The notes: generated from the sequence alone by a model not told the origin. A DNA stretch of 64,000 bases from Azospirillum humicireducens (GCF_001639105.2 NZ_CP015285.1:2286501-2350500), one strand, 5' to 3'; positions 54,163 through 63,916 are shown, counted from the stretch's first letter. A program made the numbers and translations.

Positions 54163-55425
54163 TTACGAATTATTAGGTCGGGCATTGGGGGTTGCCAGCG
54201 CCGACGCGGCCGGCGACCGCCGCCCGGCGATCACCATGCCCGCCGCCAGCAGCAGCGCGCCGAGCAGCACGGCGGCGGCGGCCCCCAGCAGCGCGGCATT
54301 GAAGCTGCCGGTGTGCGTCACCACCAGCCCGGCCGGCAGCGGACCGATGATCTGGCCCAGCCCGTAAGCGGCGGTCAGCGCCCCCACCACCTTGGCCGAT
54401 GCGCCGGCCGACAGCTGCCGACCCAGCGCGAAGGCCTGCGACACGATGCCGATGAAGGTGCCGCCGAACAGCAGGGCGGAGATGACGGCGACCGTCGGCG
54501 AACCGGTCATCGGCAGCAGGATGGCGACCGCCTGCGTCAGGTGCGCCAGGATCAGCGACCACCAGCTGCCGGTCCGCCGGGCGACCGCGGCCCAGAACAC
54601 CCCGGCACCGATCGCCCCCAGCCCGGCCACCATCCAGGCGGCCTCCCCCACCGCGGCGGTGCCGGGATCGGTCTTCAGGATCGACACCAGGAAGGTGGCC
54701 GACACGATGTAGCCGCCGCCCTCCAGGAAATAGGCCAGCGTCAGCAGCAGAAGCGGCGCCGACAGGCCGCCCGCCCGCGCCGCGGTGCCGCTCCCCGCCA
54801 TCCCGGCAGCGGCGGCTTGCGGCTGCGGCAGCGGATCGCGCACCCAGAGGCCGGGCAGCAGCCCCAGCACCGCGCAGATCGCCGCCAGAGCCAGCCAGTC
54901 GCCGCCCCAGCCCAACCGCCCGCCGAACAGCGCCACGAACAGCCCCGACGACGCGATGCCGAGCCCGACCCCGGTGTAGAGCCAGCCGGCGAAGCGTTCC
55001 CCGCCCTGGCGCGCCAGCGTGTCCAGCACCATGGCGACGCCCAGGATGAAGATGCCGGCGCTCGACACCCCCGAGAGGAAGCGCAGGACCAGCCAGACCG
55101 GCATCGCCTGCCCGGCGTCGCCCAGGTCGAGCCCCATCGCCGCGGTGGTGACGATGCTGAGCAGCAGCGACAGCCGGAACACGGCGGTGCGCAAGGCGCC
55201 GTGCGGCACGAGCCCCATCCCCAGCGCGCCGACGAAATATCCCAGATAGTTCAGCGAGGCGAGCAGTCCGGCGCCGTCGGCCCCCAGCCCGGTGGCCGCC
55301 TGCATCGCCGGCAGGATCGGGGTGAAGGCGAAGCGCGCAACCCCCATCGCGATGGCAAGCCCGATCACGCCGCCGACCAGCACCCGAACCATGATCCACG
55401 CCCTCTCGCTTTTCGGCCGGCTCAT
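54163..55425 (-). CDS. MFS transporter, YbfB/YjiJ type
   Basis: Inner-membrane transporter of 420 residues with twelve helices. Family-like start GGVIGLAIAMGVARFAFTPILPAM and the RFLSGVSSAGIFILG segment. Substrate unknown. Start ATG 55425; 55392 is possible. Divergent from a LysR gene 178 bases away, which probably controls it. Confidence 0.85.
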   Translation of the reverse strand: MSRPKSERAWIMVRVLVGGVIGLAIAMGVARFAFTPILPAMQAATGLGADGAGLLASLNYLGYFVGALGMGLVPHGALRTAVFRLSLLLSIVTTAAMGLDLGDAGQAMPVWLVLRFLSGVSSAGIFILGVAMVLDTLARQGGERFAGWLYTGVGLGIASSGLFVALFGGRLGWGGDWLALAAICAVLGLLPGLWVRDPLPQPQAAAAGMAGSGTAARAGGLSAPLLLLTLAYFLEGGGYIVSATFLVSILKTDPGTAAVGEAAWMVAGLGAIGAGVFWAAVARRTGSWWSLILAHLTQAVAILLPMTGSPTVAVISALLFGGTFIGIVSQAFALGRQLSAGASAKVVGALTAAYGLGQIIGPLPAGLVVTHTGSFNAALLGAAAAVLLGALLLAAGMVIAGRRSPAASALATPNARPNNS

Positions 55426-55603
55426 GTGACGGAAACCGCTCGGCGGATGCGAACAGTTCGGCCGGGCGATTGATTCGATCGCTCATCATGGCTGCGGCAT
55501 CACCCTCATTTCCAATGAATTGTTCTGATGCTAAGCTCCACTTCGAGTGATGGGTGCCATGCGTTGGACTGGGGCATGGCGGCAGCGGGCAGGAGGCGTC
55601 GCG

Positions 55604-56524
55604 ATGGATCTCGCCGGTTTGCGGGTGGTGAAGGCGGTGGCCGATACCGGCAGCGTCAGCCGGGCGGCAGAGGCGCTGAACTGCGTGCAGTCCAACGTCA
55701 CCGCGCGGGTCAAGCGGCTGGAGGAGGATTTGGGCGTCGATCTGTTCCTGCGGCTCAGCCGCGGGATGGAGCCGACGCCGGCCGGGCGGGTGCTGGCCGG
55801 CTATGCCGACCGGGTGCTGCGGCTGGTCGCCCAGGCCCGCGACGCGGTGGCGGAAGCCGCCGGGCGCGGCGGGCGGCTGGCGGTGGGCAGCATGGAATCG
55901 ACCGCCGCGGTGCGCTTGCCGCCGATCCTGGCCCGCTTCCACCGCGACCATCCCGACGTGGAGCTGACCATCGCCCCCGGCCCGACCGAGACCCTGCTGG
56001 CCGAGGTGCTTGCCGGGCGGCTGGACGGGGCCTTCGTCGGCGGCGAGGTGGAGCACCCCGACTTGACCGCGCGGCGCATCTTCGACGAGGAGCTGGTTCT
56101 GGCCGAACCCGCCGCCGGCCTGACCACCGACAGCGCGCGGCGCACCCTGATCGTCTTCGGCCGCGCCTGCGCCTATCGCGGCCGGGCCGAGATGGCGATG
56201 CGCGAGGCCGGGCGCGTGCCCTTCCGCATCATGGAGTTCGGCGCGCTCGACGCCATCCTGGGCTGCGTCGGCGCCGGCATGGGGGTGACGGTGATGCCGC
56301 GGTCGGTGGTGGAGCGCGATCCCTGGCGCGAGTTGCTGGCGGCCCGGCCGTTGCCCGACGCGCTGGCCCGGATGCCCACGCAGTTCGTCCGCCGCGCCGA
56401 CGCCATCGAGACGGGCAGCCTGCGCGCCTTCCTGGCGGCGGTATCGGACGGCGCCCCGGCAAAAGCTGCGACAGGGTCACCCACATCACGCGCAGGGTTG
56501 AACGGCTTGTCGGCGGCGTGCTAG
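55604..56524 (+). CDS. LysR-family transcriptional regulator
   Basis: 306 residues. HTH: GLRVVKAVADTGSVSRAAEALNCVQSNVTARVKRLEEDLG; effector domain about 95-285. CAGGAGGC lies before the ATG at 55604. Divergent from the MFS gene, so it likely regulates that exporter. Confidence 0.9.
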   Translation: MDLAGLRVVKAVADTGSVSRAAEALNCVQSNVTARVKRLEEDLGVDLFLRLSRGMEPTPAGRVLAGYADRVLRLVAQARDAVAEAAGRGGRLAVGSMESTAAVRLPPILARFHRDHPDVELTIAPGPTETLLAEVLAGRLDGAFVGGEVEHPDLTARRIFDEELVLAEPAAGLTTDSARRTLIVFGRACAYRGRAEMAMREAGRVPFRIMEFGALDAILGCVGAGMGVTVMPRSVVERDPWRELLAARPLPDALARMPTQFVRRADAIETGSLRAFLAAVSDGAPAKAATGSPTSRAGLNGLSAAC

Positions 56525-56658
56525 GCAGGCGCGGGTTGGCCATCCGGCCCGGTGCCACGCGCGCGGCCATTTGGAAACGGCTTCGATCGCCCTGATGGGC
56601 GATACCGGAACAGCGACGCGCGGCCGACACCGCGGGCCGGAACAGCGGAGAAGAGATC

Positions 56659-56988
56659 ATGCCCTACGTCGTCACCGACGGCTGCATCAAGTGCAAGTAC
56701 ACCGACTGCGTCGAAGTCTGCCCCGTGGATTGCTTCTACGAGGGTGAGAACATGCTGGTCATCCACCCCGACGAGTGCATCGACTGCGGCGTGTGCGAGC
56801 CGGAATGCCCGGCCGAGGCGATCGTCCCCGACACCGACGACCGCGCGACCAAGTGGCTGGAGCTGAACCGCGACTATTCGGGCCAATGGCCGAACATCAC
56901 CCGCAAGAAGGACGCGCCGGCGGATGCCGACGAGTTCAAGGGCGTGGACGGCAAGTTCGAGAAGTTCTTCTCCCCCAAGGCGGGCTGA
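56659..56988 (+). CDS. fdxA: 7Fe ferredoxin FdxA
   Basis: Electron carrier of 109 residues. Cysteines C9, C17, C50 fit the 3Fe-4S cluster; C21, C40, C43, C46 fit the 4Fe-4S cluster. C-terminal [19 protein letters not shown] is typical. It precedes carD, a common alphaproteobacterial order. A start with AGCGGAGAAGAG upstream. Confidence 0.97.
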   Translation: MPYVVTDGCIKCKYTDCVEVCPVDCFYEGENMLVIHPDECIDCGVCEPECPAEAIVPDTDDRATKWLELNRDYSGQWPNITRKKDAPADADEFKGVDGKFEKFFSPKAG

Positions 56989-57163
56989 GACCGAACCAGC
57001 GGATGCGGCCCGGCCCGCCGGGCATCCCCAAGGGGGAACAGCCGCGACTCTTCCGAGTCGGGCCGCATCAACCGATTGCGCCCGTTGATGTTGCCATGCA
57101 AAATCGACGGGTCGGCCATGGCCGGGCGATGACGATTTCCGCCCGGGTGATTGCGCGTTCCCT

Positions 57164-57192
57164 TTGTAACTCGGGCGTAACATCGCTATAAT
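57164..57192 (+). promoter_or_regulatory. Consensus-like sigma-70 promoter upstream of carD
   Basis: TTGTAA, 17-base spacer, TATAAT. The transcript would start near 57199, giving a leader of about 175 bases before carD. Confidence 0.65.
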
Positions 57193-57198
57193 ACGCGC

Positions 57199-57316
57199 CC
57201 GGAGCCGGCCTACGCGCCATTGCCGGTTTTTCCTTCGCTCAAGGACCTGTGGCTTTTGTGATCGTCGTGGATGGGCCCCATCCCCACGGCGCCATAACTG
57301 TCCGGGGTCCTTTTTC
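57199..57316 (+). ncRNA. Candidate structured leader or small RNA of carD
   Basis: From the predicted start, a 5-bp stem (CCGGC / GCCGG, 57205-57226) is followed by TTTTT. Then a longer structure: AAGGACC (57241) pairs with GGTCCTT (57306), TGTGGC (57248) with GCCATA (57291), and CGTGG/ATGG inside with CCAT/CCACG. It ends in TTTTT, as in intrinsic terminators. Two terminator-like elements thus sit between the promoter and carD. It could be an attenuator or a small RNA. Its family is not one I recognise. Confidence 0.4.
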
Positions 57317-57373
57317 GTCCCTTCCACCGGGGCGGCAAAATGGCGTGATCGCGAGAAGTGAGAGCCAATCCAA

Positions 57374-57874
57374 ATGTCGAACAAGCTTGACTTCGAAGCC
57401 GGTGACTTCGTCGTTTATCCGGCTCATGGCGTCGGTCGGGTCGAAGGGATCGAGACCCACAGCATCGCCGGACTCGAGGTTCAACTCTACGCGATCACGT
57501 TCGAGAAAGAGCGCATGACGCTCAAGGTTCCCGTCACCAAGGCCCGCAACGCCGGCCTGCGCCGCCTGTCCTCCAAGGACCGCATCAAGGTCGCGCTGGA
57601 GACCCTGCAGGGCCGTTCGCGCGTCCGCCGCACGATGTGGAGCCGCCGCGCCCAGGAGTATGAGGCCAAGATCAACTCCGGCGACCCGGTGTCCATCGCC
57701 GAGGTGGTGCGCGACCTGTACCGCGGCGCCGACCAGTCCGACCAGTCCTACAGCGAGCGCCAGATCTATCAGGCCGCCCTGGAGCGTCTGGCCCGCGAAC
57801 TGGCCGCCGTCGAGAAGATCGACGAGACCAAGGCGACGGAGCGTCTGGAGTCGGTGCTGTCCAAGGCGGCCTGA
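57374..57874 (+). CDS. carD: CarD-family transcriptional regulator
   Basis: RNA polymerase-binding regulator of 166 residues. N-terminal RID: FEAGDFVVYPAHGVGRVEGIETHSIAGLEVQLYAITFEKERMTLKVPV. C-terminal helical DNA-binding part with MWSRRAQEYEAKINSGDPVSIAEVVRDLYR, including the conserved Trp. It stabilises open promoter complexes. fdxA lies upstream. A strong terminator follows. Confidence 0.95.
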   Translation: MSNKLDFEAGDFVVYPAHGVGRVEGIETHSIAGLEVQLYAITFEKERMTLKVPVTKARNAGLRRLSSKDRIKVALETLQGRSRVRRTMWSRRAQEYEAKINSGDPVSIAEVVRDLYRGADQSDQSYSERQIYQAALERLARELAAVEKIDETKATERLESVLSKAA

Positions 57875-57916
57875 CGCCGGGCCGGGACACGTCCCAAAAA
57901 TCCGTCCGTGACACGA

Positions 57917-57963
57917 ACGGGCGCGCGGCTGCTACCTCAAGCCGCGCGCCCGTCTCGTTTTTT
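57917..57963 (+). terminator. Rho-independent terminator of carD
   Basis: Perfect 14-bp stem (ACGGGCGCGCGGCT / AGCCGCGCGCCCGT), 9-base loop, followed by CTCGTTTTTT. Confidence 0.92.
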
Positions 57964-58085
57964 CACCTTTGTTTCGGCGGCATGACACGCCTAAACTCCC
58001 CGCCGCCTTCCGGACCGGCGTCTGCCGGCACCGCCGGACGGGCCGCTGATGGCGGCTTCGCGAACGACGTCGAAGGGGATCGAGT

Positions 58086-59033
58086 TTGGGTCTGCCGCCG
58101 CGCCTTGGTCATCCCGCCCGCCATGCCGGGACCATCGTCGCCGCCGTCGAGGACGACAGCCGCTTCGCGTCGCTCGGCCGTCCACGCCGCGTCTGGGCCG
58201 TCGGCGCGATCCATGCCCAGCCCGACCGGCTGGATGTGATCCACCATGCCATCGCCCAGCGCTTCCGCCCCGGCGACCGGCTGGTTTATCTCGGCAACAT
58301 GATCGGCTTCGGCGACCGGGTGGTGGAGACCATCGACCGGTTGCTGGCCTTCCGCATCGCGCTGCTGGCGATGCCCGGCATGATCGCGTCGGACATCGTC
58401 TATCTCCGCGGCCAGCAGGAGGAGATGTGGCAGAAGTTGCAGCAACTCCACTTCGCCCCCGATCCCCGCGCCGTCCTGGACTGGATGCTGCGCCAGGGCG
58501 TGGCCCCGACGCTGGCGGCCTATGGCGGCAACCTGGAGGCGGGCATGGCGGCGGCACGCGGCGGCGCCGTGATGCTCGGCCGCTGGACGCGCGAACTGCG
58601 CCAGTCGATGGCTGCCCATCCCGGACATGAGGCGCTGTTCAACGCCCTGCGCCGCGCCGCCTACACCGGCGGCCAAGTCGGAAGCCCGATTGGAAGCCCG
58701 GCCGGCGACGGGGCGGATGACGGCACTCCCGGCGCCGGCAACCGGGACGGCAGTCTGCTTCTGGTCAGCGCCGGCATCGACCCGCGGCGTCCGCTGACCG
58801 GCCAGGGCGATGCCTTCTGGTGGGGCGGCGGCGCCTTCGCCCGGCTGGACCGGCCCTATGGCGGATTCCGCCGCCTCGTGCGCGGCCACAACCCTCTCTG
58901 GTCCCCCGAGGACCCCAGCGTGGATGTCGGACCGGTGACGGTGACGCTGGACGGCGGCTGCGGCCGTGGTGGGCACCTCGTCTGCGCCTGCTTCGATTCT
59001 TTCGGCGAAATGCTGGACCTTTTCCAGGTGTGA
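58086..59033 (+). CDS. Degenerate calcineurin-like metallophosphoesterase
   Basis: 315 residues. The fold is that of the PPP/ApaH-like phosphoesterases: RVWAVGAIHAQPDRLDVIHHAI aligns with the G-D-I-H-G motif, but Asp is Ala41. DRLVYLGNMIGFG aligns with G-D-x-x-D-R-G, but the Asp residues are Asn71 and Gly74. A later RGHNPLW resembles the GH motif. Metal catalysis is unlikely. The start is a TTG with AAGGGGAT upstream; no ATG is available near the conserved start. Followed by rpoH after 283 bases. Confidence 0.7.
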   Translation: MGLPPRLGHPARHAGTIVAAVEDDSRFASLGRPRRVWAVGAIHAQPDRLDVIHHAIAQRFRPGDRLVYLGNMIGFGDRVVETIDRLLAFRIALLAMPGMIASDIVYLRGQQEEMWQKLQQLHFAPDPRAVLDWMLRQGVAPTLAAYGGNLEAGMAAARGGAVMLGRWTRELRQSMAAHPGHEALFNALRRAAYTGGQVGSPIGSPAGDGADDGTPGAGNRDGSLLLVSAGIDPRRPLTGQGDAFWWGGGAFARLDRPYGGFRRLVRGHNPLWSPEDPSVDVGPVTVTLDGGCGRGGHLVCACFDSFGEMLDLFQV

Positions 59034-59316
59034 CCCACACTTGGGTCCAGCCCAGACCTTCCGCCCATCCGACCTGTCCCCGTGCAGCACCCCCATCATC
59101 CTCCGGACTGCCATGGAATAGGCCTCCGGCAAAAATCGTCCATCCTTTGTGATCCGCTGTCCCTGCACCTGCGTATGATTCCGCAACAGGGCGCGCTCAT
59201 GCTTGTTGTCCAACCCGACGGCATCGACCGGGGGCAGGCGGCAAAGCGGCGAAGACCCGATAGTGCGGGGATATGCGAAGGAACACGATGCCGCCCAGAC
59301 GGGAAGGAAGGGACGG

Positions 59317-60213
59317 ATGGCTTACATCGACGATCCGGAGACTCAGCGTGCCAATCTGAGCTTCATCAAGGCATCCATGCGCGAACCGTTGCTGTCGCGC
59401 GACCATGAATTCGACCTCGCCCGAAAATGGCGCGAGGGCAACGACGAACGCGCCCTGCATCAGCTGGTCCGGGCCTACACCCGTCTGGTGGTGGCCACCG
59501 CGTCGCGCTTCCGCAATTACGGCCTGCCGATGGGCGATCTCGTCCAGGAGGGCAATGTCGGCCTGATGCAGGCGGCCAGCCGCTTCGAGCCCGACCGCGA
59601 GGTGCGTTTCTCCACCTACGCCGCCTGGTGGATCCGCTCGGCCATGCAGGACTATATCCTGCGCAACTGGTCGATCGTGCGGACCGGCACCACCGCTGCG
59701 CAGAAATCGCTGTTCTTCAACCTGCGCCGCCTGCGCGCCAAGATCGACAGCGCCACCCAGAATGGCAGCGGCGCGCCGCTGACCAGGGAAGGCCGCGAGT
59801 GGATCGCCGGCGAACTGAAGGTCGAGGTTTCGGAGGTCGAGGCGATGGAGATGCGCCTGTCCGGAGCCGACCAGTCGCTGAACACGCCGGTCGCCGACGG
59901 CTCCGACGACGACTGGCAGGATTTCCTGGCCGACCAGCGCCCCTCGCCCGAGGACGTCGTGATCGGCATGCGCGACGCCAACACGCGCTCGCAATGGCTG
60001 GCGGAGGCGCTCGGCGAACTGAGCCCGCGGGAACGCACCATCATCCGCGAACGCCGCCTGCGCGAGGAAGGCGCCACGCTGGAGGAGCTCGGCCGCGAGC
60101 TGGGCGTCAGCAAGGAGCGCGTGCGCCAGCTGGAGCATCGGGCGCTGCTGAAGCTGCGGCAGTCGATGCTGAAGCGGGTCGAGGATTCCGACGACCTGCT
60201 GGCGGAGGCGTGA
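59317..60213 (+). CDS. rpoH: RNA polymerase sigma factor RpoH (sigma-32)
   Basis: Heat-shock sigma factor of 298 residues. Seen: region 2 with DLVQEGNVGLMQAASRFEPDREVRFSTYAAWWIRSAMQDYILRNW, the RpoH box QKSLFFNLRRLRAKI, and region 4 HTH LEELGRELGVSKERVRQLEHRALLKLR. Start ATG 59317 with GGAAGGAAGGG upstream; longer frame unlikely. It should direct heat-shock genes, possibly including groESL in this window. Confidence 0.95.
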   Translation: MAYIDDPETQRANLSFIKASMREPLLSRDHEFDLARKWREGNDERALHQLVRAYTRLVVATASRFRNYGLPMGDLVQEGNVGLMQAASRFEPDREVRFSTYAAWWIRSAMQDYILRNWSIVRTGTTAAQKSLFFNLRRLRAKIDSATQNGSGAPLTREGREWIAGELKVEVSEVEAMEMRLSGADQSLNTPVADGSDDDWQDFLADQRPSPEDVVIGMRDANTRSQWLAEALGELSPRERTIIRERRLREEGATLEELGRELGVSKERVRQLEHRALLKLRQSMLKRVEDSDDLLAEA

Positions 60214-60220
60214 GACTTAC

Positions 60221-60343
60221 TGCCCCCTCCCCATCCCTCCCCCGCTTCGCGGGAGAGAGGGTAGGATGCTTGTGAGCGTAACGAAAATGCAAAGCGGCGG
60301 CAGTCCCCTCTCCCGCGCAGCGGGGGAGGGTTAGGGAGGGGGC
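60221..60343. repeat. REP-like inverted repeat between rpoH and purH
   Basis: Two imperfect 40-base inverted arms (60221-60260 and 60304-60343), each with its own small hairpin CCCCCGC / GCGGGGG. Same pattern as bacterial REP/BIME elements. Because it ends between convergent genes, it may terminate both. Confidence 0.65.
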
Positions 60344-60368
60344 AAAAACTAAGCGCCCCCCACCATGC

Positions 60369-61973
60369 TCAATGCCGGAAATGCCGCATTCCGGTCAGCA
60401 CCATCGCCAGCCCCTTCTCGTCCGCGGCGGCGATGACGTCGTTGTCGCGGATCGAGCCGCCCGGCTGGATCACCGCCGTCACACCCGCTTCCGCCGCGGC
60501 CAGCAGGCCGTCCGCGAAGGGGAAGAAGGCGTCGGACGCAACCACCGAACCCTTGGTCAGCGCCTCCGGCAGCCCGGCGGCCTTGGCGGCTTCAGCCGAC
60601 TTGATGGCGGCGATGCGGGCCGAATCGACGCGGCTCATCTGGCCGGCGCCGACGCCCACCGTGGCGCCGTTCTTGGCATAGACGATGGCGTTCGACTTGA
60701 CGTGCTTGGCGACGCGGAAGGCGAAGAGCAGGTCGGCCAGTTCCTGTTCGGTCGGCGCCCGCTTGGTGACGACCTTCAGCTCGGCCGGGCTGATGCGGCC
60801 GTTGTCGCGGTTCTGCAGCAGGAACCCGCCGGACAGCTGCTTGATCATCATGCCGGGCTCGGCCGGGTTCGGCACGTCCTTGGTCAGCAGCACGCGCAGG
60901 TTCTTCTTGGTCGCCAGCAGCGCGCGGGCGGCCTCGTCGGCGTCCGGGGCGATCACCACCTCGGCGAACAGCTTGGAGATCTCCTCGGCCGTCTCGGCGT
61001 CCAGGCTGCGGTTGACGGCGATGATGCCGCCGAAGGCGCTGACCGGATCGCACAGCAGGGCCGACTTGTAGGCCTCCAGCAGGTTGGACCCTTGCGCCAC
61101 GCCGCAGGGGTTGGCGTGCTTGATGATGGCGACGGCCGGCTGCTCGAACTCGGCGACCAGCTCGAAGGCGGCGTCGGTGTCGTTCAGGTTGTTGTAGGAC
61201 AGCTCCTTGCCCTGAAGCTGCACGGCGGTGGCGACGCCCGGACGCTTCTCGCCGGTGACGTAGAAGGCCGCCTGCTGGTGCGGGTTCTCGCCATAGCGCA
61301 GGGTCTGGGCCAGCGCGCCCGACAGGGTGGTGCGCGGCGGGAAGGTCTCGCCCAGCTGGCCGGCCAGCCAGGTGGAGATGGCGGCGTCATAGGCGGCGGT
61401 GCGGGCATAGGCGCGCTGGGCCAGCTTGCGGCGCAGGGCCAGGGTGACGCAGCCGTCATGGGTCGCCAGTTCGTCCATCACCGCCTCGTAATCGGACGGC
61501 TCGGTGACGATGGCGACGAAGTCGTGGTTCTTGGCGGCGGCGCGGATCATCGCCGGCCCGCCGATGTCGATGTTCTCGACGCAGTCGTCATAGGCCGCGC
61601 CCTTGGCGACCGTCGCCTCAAACGGATAGAGGTTGACCACCACCAGATCGATGCCGGGGATGTCGTGCTGGGCCATCGCGTCGGCATGGATGTCGCGGCG
61701 GGCCAGGATGCCGCCATGCACGCGCGGATGCAGAGTCTTGACGCGGCCGTCCATGATCTCCGGGAAGCCGGTGTGGTCGGAGACCTCCTTCACCGGAACG
61801 CCGGCCTCGGCCAGACGCTGGGCCGAGCCGCCGGTCGACAGGATCTCGACACCGCGGGCGGCGAGCGCCTTGCCCAGCTCGACCAGACCGGCCTTGTCGG
61901 ACACGGAAATCAGGGCGCGGGCGATGCGGACCTTGTCGGGAGCGGGGGCGTGGTTGGCTTTGGGCGGGCTCAT
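60369..61973 (-). CDS. purH: Bifunctional AICAR formyltransferase / IMP cyclohydrolase
   Basis: Last two steps of IMP synthesis, 534 residues. N-terminal IMP cyclohydrolase part: [51 protein letters not shown]-terminal formyltransferase: [20 protein letters not shown] and the final [33 protein letters not shown] at 61973 begins the conserved domain. Same strand as the heparinase-like gene. Confidence 0.98.
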   Translation of the reverse strand: MSPPKANHAPAPDKVRIARALISVSDKAGLVELGKALAARGVEILSTGGSAQRLAEAGVPVKEVSDHTGFPEIMDGRVKTLHPRVHGGILARRDIHADAMAQHDIPGIDLVVVNLYPFEATVAKGAAYDDCVENIDIGGPAMIRAAAKNHDFVAIVTEPSDYEAVMDELATHDGCVTLALRRKLAQRAYARTAAYDAAISTWLAGQLGETFPPRTTLSGALAQTLRYGENPHQQAAFYVTGEKRPGVATAVQLQGKELSYNNLNDTDAAFELVAEFEQPAVAIIKHANPCGVAQGSNLLEAYKSALLCDPVSAFGGIIAVNRSLDAETAEEISKLFAEVVIAPDADEAARALLATKKNLRVLLTKDVPNPAEPGMMIKQLSGGFLLQNRDNGRISPAELKVVTKRAPTEQELADLLFAFRVAKHVKSNAIVYAKNGATVGVGAGQMSRVDSARIAAIKSAEAAKAAGLPEALTKGSVVASDAFFPFADGLLAAAEAGVTAVIQPGGSIRDNDVIAAADEKGLAMVLTGMRHFRH

Positions 61974-62039
61974 GGCGTCATCCTGATCGCTGCGGGTGGT
62001 GCGTTTAGCCGCGAGCAACCGGGGAGACCCGGACAAGCA

Positions 62040-62215
62040 CGGAAGAAGAAAAGCACGGACGGCCACGGAAATGCCGTTCAACCGTGCTTATCCCCGCCCG
62101 CCCGCCCGCAAGATGCCGGCGCGGACGGACATGGATAAGCACGGCAAGACGAGTCCCGTGGTCGTCCGTGCCCAAAATCCCGTGTTCATCCGTGTTTCCA
62201 CGCCCTCCCCCGAAG
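62040..62215. repeat. Intergenic cluster of CACGGA/CCGTG repeats
   Basis: The spacer between the heparinase-like gene and purH contains many copies of CACGG or CCGTG in both orientations, including a perfect 12-bp inverted pair (CCGTGCTTATCC at 62082, GGATAAGCACGG at 62133). Such short repeats are found in several Gram-negative genomes. Confidence 0.6.
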
Positions 62216-62248
62216 GAAACAGGCCCGGCCACCGCGGATGGGCGCGAT

Positions 62249-63916
62249 TTACGCCGCCTTGCGCTCGCGGCGCAAGGCCCATTTCACGGTCAGCCCCTCG
62301 GGTCCGCATTGTCCCTGCATCATGATCTGCCGGGTGCGGCGCGGTTCGTCCCCGCTGCCGAGATAGACGCTCTCCGCCACCTCCAGCACGGCGCCGGTCA
62401 CCCGCATACGCCAGGCATTGCCGCTGGGCAGGCGCAGAAGCACCTGGTCGCTGCGGCCATCGCCCTGCCCCTGGACCGGGATGACCTCGACGTTCGGATG
62501 CAGGTGGAAGCGGATGGCGTAGGGCTGCGGCTGCGGCGTGGCGCCGATCACCGGCTCCAGCGTGTCCTCGCCGCGCAGGTCCTCGCCATTGTCGGCCAGA
62601 TAGACGCGGCGGCGGTGCAGCAGGCCGAAGCCCTTGCTGTAGCCGTTGTGGCTGGCGACCACCAGCATGGCGCCGTCCGATTCCTGCCTTTCGCAGCTGA
62701 CATTCGTCGGCCGCCGGCCCAGCCCGCCCTTCTCCAGCACTTCCGACGAGTTGGTGTCGGCGACCACCATGGTCGAATGCGCCGATGTCCCGGCCAGCGC
62801 CGCGCGCCAGGGACCGCGCTGCGACGGGTGGCTGCCGCAATTGACGATCAGCCGCTCCTTGTTGACGGAGACCTCCATCGACAGGGTGCCGGCATGGGCG
62901 GTGCGGTCCAGCCCGGCCGGCGGCGGCGCACCGGTGTCGAGCAGCACCAGCGTGCGGCCGGCGAGCAGCCGCTCGAACCCGGTGTGCGGCGCGCTTTTCA
63001 GCGGACGGCCGCGGGCGTCGGCCTGGGCCAGAACCGTGTCGATCAGCGCCGGCTCCTCCTCCCGCCCGCCGTTGAACAGGGCGAGCCCGCCATCGACATG
63101 GCGAAAGAAACGCAAGGCCGGCGTCATGCGGTCGATGGCGTGCTGGAGGCTTTCCGGCACCTCCTCCTTGGCGACGCGCAGAACGGCGCGCATGTCGATC
63201 AGATCGCGCAGCACCCGCATCTGGATCGACGGGTTGCGCTCGACATGGCCGCCGTCGGGCAGGATTTGACGGGGCAGCTCCTTGTCGAGCAGGCGCAACC
63301 CCTCCCGCGCCGCCTTGTCCTGGTCGGGCAGGCAATAGCCGCCATAGAGCAAGCCCTTGATCGCGCCGATCAGCCGTTCGCCGTCCAGCTTGGCCGGCGC
63401 CACCCGCAGCAGATGGCGCAGCTGGCGTGCCATGCTCTCGAAGACCCGGGCGCGGAACTCGTCATCGGCGGAGGCACAGTAGAAGTCATGCAGGCCGATC
63501 CAGCTGGCCAGCCGCGTGCCCAGCACGTCGGGCGCCCAGCTTTGGGCGTGCCAGCCGCCATTCTGGTCCAGCCACGACCACACCAGCACCCGCGCCCGGC
63601 GCCGCGCCGTATCGCCGCCGACCGCCCGCAGGTCGCGCAGCCATTCGAAGCCGTGGGCCGTGCGCAGCCAGCCCGGGCTGGCGCCCTGGGGCCGCCAGTT
63701 GGGCGCACCGTTGGGATCGACCATGACCGCTTGGCCGGCGAAGCCCATGCGGCCGGCCAGCATGGCGGTGCCATTGCCGGTATCGCCCGGCCAGGGATCG
63801 GGCGGGACCACCGCCAGCGCCCCCGGCGCCTTGCCCCCCAGCATCAGGGCGTAGAGGGGATTCCCATAGGCAAGGCGTGCCATGCCGCTGCGAAACCGTC
63901 CGTTCCCGTCGCCCAT
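62249..63916 (-). CDS. Heparinase II/III family protein (possibly 5' partial)
   Basis: 555 residues as listed, alphaproteobacterial heparinase II/III-like protein. N-terminal alpha/alpha barrel-like region with FEWLRDLRAVGGDTARRRARVLVWSWL and the central SWIGLHDFYCAS. The C-terminal beta domain holds the heparinase motif TAHAGTLSMEVSVNKERLIVNCGSH and STMVVADTNSSEVLE. AAGGAG lies 9 bases before the ATG at 63916. The frame stays open to the window end, so a start further upstream is possible. The enzyme may act on exopolysaccharide; substrate unknown. purH lies 275 bases downstream. Confidence 0.85.
   Translation of the reverse strand: MGDGNGRFRSGMARLAYGNPLYALMLGGKAPGALAVVPPDPWPGDTGNGTAMLAGRMGFAGQAVMVDPNGAPNWRPQGASPGWLRTAHGFEWLRDLRAVGGDTARRRARVLVWSWLDQNGGWHAQSWAPDVLGTRLASWIGLHDFYCASADDEFRARVFESMARQLRHLLRVAPAKLDGERLIGAIKGLLYGGYCLPDQDKAAREGLRLLDKELPRQILPDGGHVERNPSIQMRVLRDLIDMRAVLRVAKEEVPESLQHAIDRMTPALRFFRHVDGGLALFNGGREEEPALIDTVLAQADARGRPLKSAPHTGFERLLAGRTLVLLDTGAPPPAGLDRTAHAGTLSMEVSVNKERLIVNCGSHPSQRGPWRAALAGTSAHSTMVVADTNSSEVLEKGGLGRRPTNVSCERQESDGAMLVVASHNGYSKGFGLLHRRRVYLADNGEDLRGEDTLEPVIGATPQPQPYAIRFHLHPNVEVIPVQGQGDGRSDQVLLRLPSGNAWRMRVTGAVLEVAESVYLGSGDEPRRTRQIMMQGQCGPEGLTVKWALRRERKAA

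Noticed and set aside
54173..56056. Very long minus-strand frame across the LysR and MFS genes
   Set aside because: Runs antisense through the LysR gene and in a different frame of the MFS gene; composition is Gly/Arg/Ala-rich as in GC-rich shadows.
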